NCBI GenBank assembly: GCA_903893945.1
Contig: CAITOF010000027.1
Location: 1 to 64,000 of the forward strand
DNA length: 64,000 nucleotides
Direction: 5' to 3'
From: an uncultured Oxalobacteraceae bacterium
GTDB lineage: Bacteria > Pseudomonadota > Gammaproteobacteria > Burkholderiales > Burkholderiaceae_D
Made by a program: the position numbers and the translations under genes. The first letter of the stretch is position 1. Each line of letters begins with the position of its first letter. This document shows positions 57,227 to 64,000 of the stretch, piece by piece. The notes beneath the pieces were generated by a model. The model worked only from the letters and a program-made list of their open reading frames with translations. It made no database searches and was not told the origin of the DNA.

Positions 57227-57259
57227 TGCTATAGAAATGCTATAAAAATGCTATCGATT
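57227..57259 (-). repeat. Three 11-bp tandem units in the lipoprotein promoter region
   Basis: TGCTATAGAAA, TGCTATAAAAA and TGCTATCGATT follow each other with one-helical-turn spacing. Next to them AGCACT-TAT-AGTGCT (57216-57230) is palindromic and contains a TATAAG -10 candidate on the minus strand. This is probably the control region of the gene at 57193. Confidence 0.7.
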
Positions 57260-57377
57260 TGTTTCATATTGTAAATTAAAACGCTTAATTTATCGTGCTC
57301 CGGATTGAATTCTATCTGTTAATGCGTTGACGTTGGTAGAATGTACGTTTGCTTGATTCCTTTCAAAATTCATAAAT

Positions 57378-60092
57378 ATGCGTACAAACCAACACCCTGC
57401 CCAGACCACCGCCATTTTTCGTAAAGATTACGCACCGCCGGGCTTTTGGGTCAGCACTGTCGAAATGGGATTTGACCTCGATCCAACCTGCACCAAAGTC
57501 ACCACCCGGTCCACACTGACACGAAACACGGACAGTGCCGAAAAAGACCTGATTTTATTTGGCGAGTCGTTAAAACTGGTTCAGATTCGCATGAACGGGC
57601 AGAAATTGCCCCGAACCGCCTACCAGATCGATAAACAGGTCCTACGCATATACAATCCACCGGACCAAATAACTCTCGATATAGAAACGCAGATAAATCC
57701 TGCCAAAAACACATCACTATCCGGTTTATACGTTTCCAATAAAAATTTCTTTACCCAATGTGAAGCTGAAGGATTTCGGAAAATAACGTATTTCCCGGAC
57801 CGGCCGGACGTCATGGCCAGGTTTACGGTGATGCTGCGTGCCGATAAGAAACAGTACCCCGTGCTGCTTTCCAACGGCAATCTGGTGGAAAAGGGGTCAC
57901 TCGACAACGGTCGCCATTATGCAAAGTGGGAAGATCCTTTCAAAAAGCCCTCGTACCTGTTTGCACTCGTCGCCGGAAAACTGGTCTGTCAGGAAGAGAC
58001 CATCACCCTGAAATCAGGTCGGCAGGCGCTGTTGCAGGTCTGGGTTGAAAAAGGCAATCTCGACAAAACCCAGCACGCAATGGACTCACTGCAGAACAGC
58101 ATTTTCTGGGATGAGCAGCGTTTTGGTCTGGAACTCGATCTGGATCGTTTCATGATAGTCGCAGTCTCGGACTTCAACATGGGAGCGATGGAAAACAAGG
58201 GTTTGAACATCTTTAACACCAAGTACGTGCTGGCCAATCCCAAAATCGCAACAGACACGGACTATGCCGGTATTGAATCGGTCGTGGGCCATGAATATTT
58301 CCACAACTGGACCGGTAACCGGGTTACCTGCCGCGACTGGTTTCAGCTGTCCCTGAAGGAAGGACTCACGGTATTTCGTGATCAGGAATTTTCGGCCGAC
58401 ATGATAGGGACTGACAGCGGACGGGCTGTCAGTCGCATCGAGAACGTCCGGATGTTGAGGCAGGCACAGTTTCCCGAAGATGCGGGACCGATGTCGCACC
58501 CGGTAAGACCCGAGTCCTACGTCGAAATCAACAATTTTTACAGCATGACCGTCTATGAAAAAGGGGCGGAAGTGGTGCGCATGTATTACACGCTGCTGGG
58601 TCATGAAGGCTTCAGAAAAGGGATGGATCTGTATTTCAAACGGCATGATGGTCAGGCCGTCACCTGTGACGATTTCCGTGCCGCCATGGCCGACTCCAGT
58701 GGACAGAATCTGACCCAGTTTGAACGCTGGTACAGTCAAAGTGGGACGCCGCAATTAAAGGTGACCACGCATTATGACCTGGCCAGACAGACCTATGAAA
58801 TGACGTTTACGCAGACCTGCCCGCCCACACCGGGACAAAGCAAGAAGCTGCCTTTCCATATTCCGGTTGCTGTAGGCTTGCTGGACGCAAAGGGTCAGGA
58901 CATCGCGCTCCATTGTCTTGAACAGCCGGCGTCCGCCGGTGCCACAACGGTGGTACTGGAAATCACCAAGGCCAAGCAGGTCTTCCAGTTCACCCAGGTA
59001 AGTGCCGAACCGACACCGTCGATATTGCGTAATTTCTCGGCACCTGTCGAATTGCATTTCAATTATAGCGATGATCAGCTGGCACACCTGCTGGCCCACG
59101 ACAGCGATGCATTCAATCGCTGGGAGGCAGGCCAGCGTCTGGCACTGCGCCGCCTGATAAAGTTTACGGAGGCCGTTCAGGCCAATCGCCCCCTCGAACT
59201 GGATACGCCATTTATCGAGTCGTTGCGTAAAACGCTGACCGATACGAAACTGGATCCGGCATTCCGCGAACAGATTCTGACACTGCCTTCGGCAACCAAC
59301 ATCGCTGAACACATGGCTGTCATTGATCCGCATGCCATCCACGCTGCCCGGCAGTTCATGCGCAGCGAAATCACACGGCACCTTAAATCTGATTTACTGA
59401 CCCTTTATGAAGATAATCTGACGGCGGGCAAATATACCCCGGATGCGATTTCTTCCGGCAAGCGCGGACTAAAAAATCTGGCGCTGGCGTATTTGCAGGA
59501 ATGGCCCAAAACCAGCACCTTTGAACTTGCACACAGCCAGTTTGCAGAGGCCAGGAACATGACCGACCGGATTGGTGCGCTGTCGTCAATGGTCAATGCC
59601 GAGATTTTAAATCCGTCCAGCGGCGTCGCCAGAAAAACCGGTCAGTCAGCGCACGCCATTGTCGATGCTGCGTTGCGCCAGTTTTATGATGACTTCAAGG
59701 GGGAACCGCTGGTTATCGACAAGTGGTTTGTACTGCTGGGAAGTGCGCGGAGCACCGATGTGAAAAAAATGCGCAAGCTGTTAAAGGATCCGGCCTTCAA
59801 TTTGCATAATCCCAATCGGGCCCGCAGCCTGATATTTGCCTTCTGCAATGGCAACCCGGCCCGGTTCCATGCCAGGGATGGCAGTGGCTACACGCTCTGG
59901 AGCGACCTGGTGCTGGAATTGAACGCCATAAATCCGCAAGTGGCCGCCCGTCTGGCACGCAGTCTGGATCGCTGGCGCAAATACACGCCAGAGCTGCAGG
60001 AGAAAATGAAAGCCGCCCTGCAGAAAATTGCGACGGCAAAAAATATCTCAAGGGACGTGCTGGAAATAGTGACAAAATCACTGACCAACTGA
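57378..60092 (+). CDS. pepN: Aminopeptidase N (M1 family)
   Basis: The 904-residue zinc aminopeptidase removes N-terminal residues from peptides in the cytoplasm. It shows [12 protein letters not shown], the zinc motif [11 protein letters not shown] (HExxH) and the third ligand Glu in [14 protein letters not shown] about 18 residues later. The N-terminal beta-domain and long helical C-terminal domain match E. coli PepN in length. fbp follows 26 bases later. Confidence 0.96.
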   Translation: MRTNQHPAQTTAIFRKDYAPPGFWVSTVEMGFDLDPTCTKVTTRSTLTRNTDSAEKDLILFGESLKLVQIRMNGQKLPRTAYQIDKQVLRIYNPPDQITLDIETQINPAKNTSLSGLYVSNKNFFTQCEAEGFRKITYFPDRPDVMARFTVMLRADKKQYPVLLSNGNLVEKGSLDNGRHYAKWEDPFKKPSYLFALVAGKLVCQEETITLKSGRQALLQVWVEKGNLDKTQHAMDSLQNSIFWDEQRFGLELDLDRFMIVAVSDFNMGAMENKGLNIFNTKYVLANPKIATDTDYAGIESVVGHEYFHNWTGNRVTCRDWFQLSLKEGLTVFRDQEFSADMIGTDSGRAVSRIENVRMLRQAQFPEDAGPMSHPVRPESYVEINNFYSMTVYEKGAEVVRMYYTLLGHEGFRKGMDLYFKRHDGQAVTCDDFRAAMADSSGQNLTQFERWYSQSGTPQLKVTTHYDLARQTYEMTFTQTCPPTPGQSKKLPFHIPVAVGLLDAKGQDIALHCLEQPASAGATTVVLEITKAKQVFQFTQVSAEPTPSILRNFSAPVELHFNYSDDQLAHLLAHDSDAFNRWEAGQRLALRRLIKFTEAVQANRPLELDTPFIESLRKTLTDTKLDPAFREQILTLPSATNIAEHMAVIDPHAIHAARQFMRSEITRHLKSDLLTLYEDNLTAGKYTPDAISSGKRGLKNLALAYLQEWPKTSTFELAHSQFAEARNMTDRIGALSSMVNAEILNPSSGVARKTGQSAHAIVDAALRQFYDDFKGEPLVIDKWFVLLGSARSTDVKKMRKLLKDPAFNLHNPNRARSLIFAFCNGNPARFHARDGSGYTLWSDLVLELNAINPQVAARLARSLDRWRKYTPELQEKMKAALQKIATAKNISRDVLEIVTKSLTN

Positions 60093-60118
60093 AACCAACC
60101 TCATTGAAGCGAAAAAAC

Positions 60119-61123
60119 ATGAAACGAATCAGTCTGACTCAATATCTGGTGGAAGAACAGCGTCTCAACAATTCCATACCCGCTGAATTACGACTGCTCA
60201 TTGAAGTTGTCGCGCGTGCCTGTAAAACAATCAGTCATGCCGTTGGCAAAGGTGCGCTGGGAGAAGTGCTGGGAAGTGCAGAAACCGAAAATATTCAGGG
60301 TGAGGTTCAAAAGAAGCTGGATATTCTGTCCAATGAAATTCTGCTCGAGGCCAATGAATGGGGTGGCCACCTGGCTGCCATGGCGTCGGAAGAAATGGAA
60401 TCGATACATCTGATTCCGAATCGCTACCCCAAGGGCGAATACATGCTGTTATTTGATCCGCTGGATGGCTCCTCCAATATCGACGTCAATGTATCGATAG
60501 GCACCATTTTTTCGGTGTTGAAAGCACCCGACGGCATGGCCACACCTGCAGAGAAAGATTTCCTGCAGGCCGGTACCAAACAGGTTGCGGCCGGTTATGC
60601 GTTGTATGGACCGCAAACAATGTTAGTGCTCACCACAGGCAACGGCGTCAACTGTTTCACGCTGGACCGTGAAATGGGCTCCTGGGTGCTAACCCAGCGC
60701 AACATGACCATTCCTGCCGATACACAGGAATTTGCCATCAATGCGTCGAACACACGGCACTGGTATCCGCCGGTGACACGCTACGTCAACGAAATGCTGG
60801 CGGGATCAACAGGCGTTCGCGGCAAGAATTTCAACATGCGCTGGATCGCTTCCATGGTTGCCGATGTCCATCGGATTTTAAACCGGGGCGGGATTTTCAT
60901 GTACCCGGCTGATGCCCGGGAACCCGATAAAGCCGGAAAATTACGCCTGATGTACGAAGCCAATCCCATGTCACTCATCATCGAACAGGCGGGCGGCGCA
61001 GCCACCAATGGCCAGCAGCGCATGCTGGATATACAACCGGAAAAGCTTCATCAGCGTGTCGCGGTGTTTTTGGGATCCAAAAATGAGGTGGAACGGGTCA
61101 CGGCGTATCATCACGAAAAATGA
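60119..61123 (+). CDS. fbp: Fructose-1,6-bisphosphatase class I
   Basis: The 334-residue gluconeogenic enzyme removes the C1 phosphate of fructose-1,6-bisphosphate. Motifs include the metal site [32 protein letters not shown] and [20 protein letters not shown] 60119 gives the typical [10 protein letters not shown] start; a TTG at 60104 extends it by five residues. It is in tandem with pepN and ends at a terminator. Confidence 0.96.
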   Translation: MKRISLTQYLVEEQRLNNSIPAELRLLIEVVARACKTISHAVGKGALGEVLGSAETENIQGEVQKKLDILSNEILLEANEWGGHLAAMASEEMESIHLIPNRYPKGEYMLLFDPLDGSSNIDVNVSIGTIFSVLKAPDGMATPAEKDFLQAGTKQVAAGYALYGPQTMLVLTTGNGVNCFTLDREMGSWVLTQRNMTIPADTQEFAINASNTRHWYPPVTRYVNEMLAGSTGVRGKNFNMRWIASMVADVHRILNRGGIFMYPADAREPDKAGKLRLMYEANPMSLIIEQAGGAATNGQQRMLDIQPEKLHQRVAVFLGSKNEVERVTAYHHEK

Positions 61124-61136
61124 ACTGTTGCCGGGC

Positions 61137-61177
61137 AAAAAAAAAGGGCGCTGGCCATTGACCAGCGCCCTTTTTTT
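61137..61177. terminator. Bidirectional Rho-independent terminator
   Basis: GGGCGCTGG and CCAGCGCCC form a nine-base stem with nine A residues before and seven T residues after. It lies between fbp and the convergent receiver gene. Confidence 0.95.
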
Positions 61178-61190
61178 GTGTGACCCGGAC

Positions 61191-61655
61191 TCAGGTTGAA
61201 CTCTCGTCCAGCATCTGTGTCAGCAGGCTGATGAATTTATTTCGGGTGATGGTGGATTTTTCAACAACAGCATTGAAATTCTTGTTCTGCAGAATTTCAG
61301 AATCTTTTAACAAACCCGGCTGGCCGGTACGTAAAATAATGATGGGCTTGTCAAAACATCCGGATTCTTTACGCAGCCATCCAGCGACCTCGAGCCCGGC
61401 ATCCTGTGATTCCATAATCATGTCCAACAGGATTAAATCGATCTGTTTATTTTCTTTCAACACAGCGATGGCTTCCTTGCCGGAATTAGCGTCGATTAAT
61501 TTCAGGGTTTTTCCGAGAATGGTCACGTTCTGCAAAGTCAGTTTGGTCGCAACGTGAACATCAACATCGTCATCCACCACCAAAATTGACCATTGATCAA
61601 AATCGGTGTGCGGATCTACCTCAACTTCGTCAGAAAAAATGAACTCATCATCCAT
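61191..61655 (-). CDS. Single-domain response regulator (receiver like those of DUF3369 proteins)
   Basis: The 154-residue protein has a receiver domain only: acidic pocket VVDDD (residues 26-30), phospho-acceptor Asp78 (LILLDMIM), Thr110 in ILRTGQPG, and Lys133 in VEKST. The ILRTGQPG motif and DAGLEV segment are those of receivers joined to DUF3369 in HD-GYP and kinase proteins. The output domain is absent, so it would act by protein contact. An acidic tail of about 20 residues precedes the domain. No partner kinase is adjacent. Confidence 0.9.
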   Translation of the reverse strand: MDDEFIFSDEVEVDPHTDFDQWSILVVDDDVDVHVATKLTLQNVTILGKTLKLIDANSGKEAIAVLKENKQIDLILLDMIMESQDAGLEVAGWLRKESGCFDKPIIILRTGQPGLLKDSEILQNKNFNAVVEKSTITRNKFISLLTQMLDESST

Positions 61656-61846
61656 TTACATTCCTTGTCATGTCATCATTACGATATGCAACAATGATTT
61701 ATTAATAAAATATTCACTTCTTTATGCCGCGGTGTCATACCATTATAGAAGTTTCTCTGAAATAAACTAAGTATTTGTGGTTATTTTTTTGTGCCCGTTT
61801 GTGGCAAGCAGTCCGTCGGTGCGCGCTGTTCAAACCGGGTGCGCCT

Positions 61847-62245
61847 TCAGAACTTGTTACCCGGGTTTTCCAGGTAATCTGCGCAGACCCCGGCAATGGC
61901 TTCCAAAACCAGCTCACTTTCACCAATCGCCCCGGTCAGATGAAATTCAATCTCGCCATACCCGGATTCAAGCTCACGCACCAGTGCTGGCAGATCGCGC
62001 CGCACATGCCCTCCCTGGCCTAAAAAAATCGGAACGATCGTGATCTGCCGGATCTGTTCGGCAGCCAGTGTCGCCACCAGTTGTGGCAGCGACGGTGACA
62101 TCAACTCCAGAAAGGCCAGATGTATTTGCACCGCCGGATCAGTTCGTTGCCGGAGAATTTGCCGTATCCGCTCCATGGGTTCAGCCCAGCGGGGATCGCG
62201 CGCGCCATGGGCGAATAAAATCAGCGCCTGCGGTGTTTGTGCCAT
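61847..62245 (-). CDS. cbiX: Sirohydrochlorin chelatase/CbiX-like protein
   Basis: The roughly 132-residue single-domain chelatase begins ALILFAHGARDPRWAEPM, with metal-binding His, and continues with IVPIFLGQGGHVRRDLP (second His). CbiX/SirB proteins insert Co or Fe into sirohydrochlorin. The start overlaps the lptG stop by one base, so translation is coupled. Other cobalamin or siroheme genes are absent from the window. Confidence 0.88.
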   Translation of the reverse strand: MAQTPQALILFAHGARDPRWAEPMERIRQILRQRTDPAVQIHLAFLELMSPSLPQLVATLAAEQIRQITIVPIFLGQGGHVRRDLPALVRELESGYGEIEFHLTGAIGESELVLEAIAGVCADYLENPGNKF

Positions 62246-63384
62246 CAATTGTGCTCCACCCACCATAGCGCCGCCATGGCAGCGGACAGAAATAGCAGAC
62301 TCGGTAATATCGCGGTAATAAATGGCGCCCAGGTATGCAATAAGCCAATATGGGCAAACACATTATTCAGCAGGTAAAAACCGATTCCAATCATAATTCC
62401 CGTGAATATTTTCAGGCTGATACCGCCGGAACGAAAATGCAGGTAGGCAAACGGCAGGGCCAGCGCCATCATGACCAAAACGGCAAAGGGGTAAATGACT
62501 TTCTTCCAGAAGGCAATTTCAAATTTCTCCGCACTCTGTTTATTATCGTTCAAATGCTTGGAATACAGGGCCAGGTCATAGGCCGACATCCGGTCAGTGT
62601 CATTATCTGCCGACGATGCCAGTAAAATTGTGGGCGTGATTTCAGAGACCAGCTCAACACTGGGCAGCTCAATCACCTGCACGGGTGTAATTTCAGTTTC
62701 ATTCATCGACAGCGGAAAATAGATTTCTTCCACTTTCTCGAGACGCCAGATGGACCCGCCCTGATATTCTGCCCGTGCTGCAGCGACCTGCTTGACCAGT
62801 CTGAACTGGTCATCAAGGTCATAGTATTTGATCCCGATCAGTTTGCCATTGGGGTCGACGGTATTCACGTTAAGAAATCGCGAACCGACGATGTCACCCG
62901 TCAATCCATTTGAACGTATCAGATCCTTGGTCCACAATCCTGATTGAAAATCCTGTTTATGGGCACTGGGCATGACACTGATCTTGTATCGCTCTGCGAG
63001 TCCGAAGGTATAAGGTGCAATGATTTCACCGAACAGAAAAGTGATAAGGACAAACGCCGCGCCGATTTTGAACAGCATGAAAACCGCCTGCCCCGTTGAA
63101 AACCCGGAGACGCGCATGATTGTAAATTCAGAACGCTGCGCAAATTGTGCCATGACAAAAATGGTGCCGATCAGCGCGGCCAGTGGCATGTATTCGTACA
63201 TATTACCGGGGATTCCCAGCAGGACGTAATAAAGCGCGTTTATCAGCGTATAACCGCCAATGCCGACATTCTTGACCTCGTTGACTATATCAAAAAATGC
63301 AATCAGCGCCGTAAACGCCAGCAGGACAAAAGCGATCGAGCGACTTATTTCGTGCGCAAAATATTTTTCAAGTGTATTCATCAT
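62245..63384 (-). CDS. lptG: LPS export permease LptG
   Basis: The 379-residue YjgP/YjgQ-family permease of the LptB2FG extractor lifts LPS from the inner membrane. It shows four N-terminal and C-terminal membrane helices with a large periplasmic beta-jellyroll domain between. Typical segments are the N-terminal EKYFAHEISRSIAFVLLAF and FAQRSEFTIMRVSG coupling helix. It overlaps lptF by four bases. Confidence 0.95.
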   Translation of the reverse strand: MMNTLEKYFAHEISRSIAFVLLAFTALIAFFDIVNEVKNVGIGGYTLINALYYVLLGIPGNMYEYMPLAALIGTIFVMAQFAQRSEFTIMRVSGFSTGQAVFMLFKIGAAFVLITFLFGEIIAPYTFGLAERYKISVMPSAHKQDFQSGLWTKDLIRSNGLTGDIVGSRFLNVNTVDPNGKLIGIKYYDLDDQFRLVKQVAAARAEYQGGSIWRLEKVEEIYFPLSMNETEITPVQVIELPSVELVSEITPTILLASSADNDTDRMSAYDLALYSKHLNDNKQSAEKFEIAFWKKVIYPFAVLVMMALALPFAYLHFRSGGISLKIFTGIMIGIGFYLLNNVFAHIGLLHTWAPFITAILPSLLFLSAAMAALWWVEHN

Positions 63385-64000
63385 GTACCGCTGGCCGGGT
63401 TGGCCGATGGAGGTTGAATTTTAATTTTTTTCCGGAACAGCAAGGCCCACACCTGCAACGGATGGAACCGGTTATTCACATTCAGGCGCCACGCAAACAG
63501 TGCAACGATCAGCAGCAGGCATCCCATATGCACCGGCCACCATGCCATGGACAGGGAAACTTTTACCTGTTTGACCCAGGCCTGGGAAACCAGCACCATG
63601 TTGTAATAAAACACACAGAGAAACAGCGCCAGCAGAAAATTGGCCGAACGGCCTGATCGGGGGTTCACGTAGCCCAGAGGGACGCCGAGCATCATCAGGA
63701 GCAGTAGCATCAGGGGTAACGAAATACGCCACAATAATTCACCCATATTGATCGGATTGGTGTCGGCCAGCAGCTCAGACATCGTTAATGATTCTGCTTT
63801 TGTTTCAGTAATCATGGTTTTGGTATCATCATCAACCAGCACCCCATAACGATCAAACTCCATCATCTGGAAATTGGTTTCATTGGGTGCGCCGTCATAA
63901 CGGTGGCCCTTGTTCATGATCAGAAATTTATCGCCATATTTGTCCACCACAATCTCGCCTTCTTTGGCGATAACCACGCTGTGCCGTTCGTTCTGCACGG
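63381..64000 (-). CDS. lptF: LPS export permease LptF, C-terminal part
   Basis: Only the C-terminal 205 residues lie in the window; the gene continues past its right edge. They hold the end of the periplasmic domain, a coupling segment (MGELLWRISLPLMLLLLMMLGVPLG) and the last membrane helices. The ATGA overlap with lptG identifies the lptF-lptG pair. It works with LptG and LptB. Confidence 0.92.
   Translation of the reverse strand, partial: VQNERHSVVIAKEGEIVVDKYGDKFLIMNKGHRYDGAPNETNFQMMEFDRYGVLVDDDTKTMITETKAESLTMSELLADTNPINMGELLWRISLPLMLLLLMMLGVPLGYVNPRSGRSANFLLALFLCVFYYNMVLVSQAWVKQVKVSLSMAWWPVHMGCLLLIVALFAWRLNVNNRFHPLQVWALLFRKKIKIQPPSANPASGT

Overview
The window is about 64 kb of chromosome from a Gram-negative bacterium, most likely a betaproteobacterium of the order Burkholderiales with moderate GC content (roughly low fifties percent by eye). 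The assignment is inference from gene content and order: mutL-miaA, amiC-tsaE-queG, pepN-fbp, lptF-lptG, a DUF1631 protein, a 2Fe-2S/FAD reductase of the CDP-6-deoxyglucoseen type and a betaproteobacterial minor-pilin cluster. No rRNA, tRNA, CRISPR array, prophage or insertion sequence was recognised. Apart from a few accessory genes this is ordinary core chromosome.

Layout. 1-400: end of a phospholipase D family gene. 567-7606: fatty-acid beta-oxidation locus under a TetR regulator (acyl-CoA dehydrogenase, fused hydroxyacyl-CoA dehydrogenase/enoyl-CoA hydratase, thiolase, ECI2-like isomerase). 7649-10800: a lone solute-binding protein, then a convergent TonB-dependent receptor preceded by a PhoB-box-like direct repeat. 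10823-18769: housekeeping (miaA, mutL, a DedA protein, a Pro/Gln-rich lipoprotein, amiC, tsaE, queG). 18849-22486: a GNAT acetyltransferase, a large pentapeptide-repeat protein with the architecture of SopA/NleL HECT-like ubiquitin ligases, and an orphan histidine kinase. 22487-23086: non-coding, ending in a strong orphan terminator. 23087-24976: ogt, xerD, gloA. 25464-35035: an MdtABC-like RND efflux operon with a NodT-type outer-membrane factor and a secreted FKBP. 35361-36371: a divergent protein-kinase-fold gene behind a phased tandem repeat. 36496-45062: RhlE-type helicase, NAD-binding epimerase, iron-sulfur flavin reductase, a second lone solute-binding protein, a secreted S15-type hydrolase, OmpW and a GDSL lipoprotein. 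45575-51018: type IV pilus minor pilins pilV-W-X-Y1-E-fimT. 51045-52837: ribD and riboflavin synthase. 53130-64000: quinone oxidoreductase, a 49-residue membrane protein, DUF1631, a DUF4136 lipoprotein, pepN, fbp, a single-domain receiver, a CbiX-like chelatase, lptG and the end of lptF.

How the genes work together. The beta-oxidation genes form a near-complete cycle in one direction, with an internal terminator after the dehydrogenase that could tune stoichiometry. The efflux genes encode every part of a tripartite pump with two different RND subunits. The pilus genes encode the minor-pilin/PilY1 priming complex; the pilus motor is not here. The two most unusual genes are the SopA/NleL-like protein (19381-21411) and the kinase-like protein (35361-36371). 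Both look like proteins that act inside eukaryotic cells. No secretion apparatus lies in the window, so an effector role is a hypothesis.
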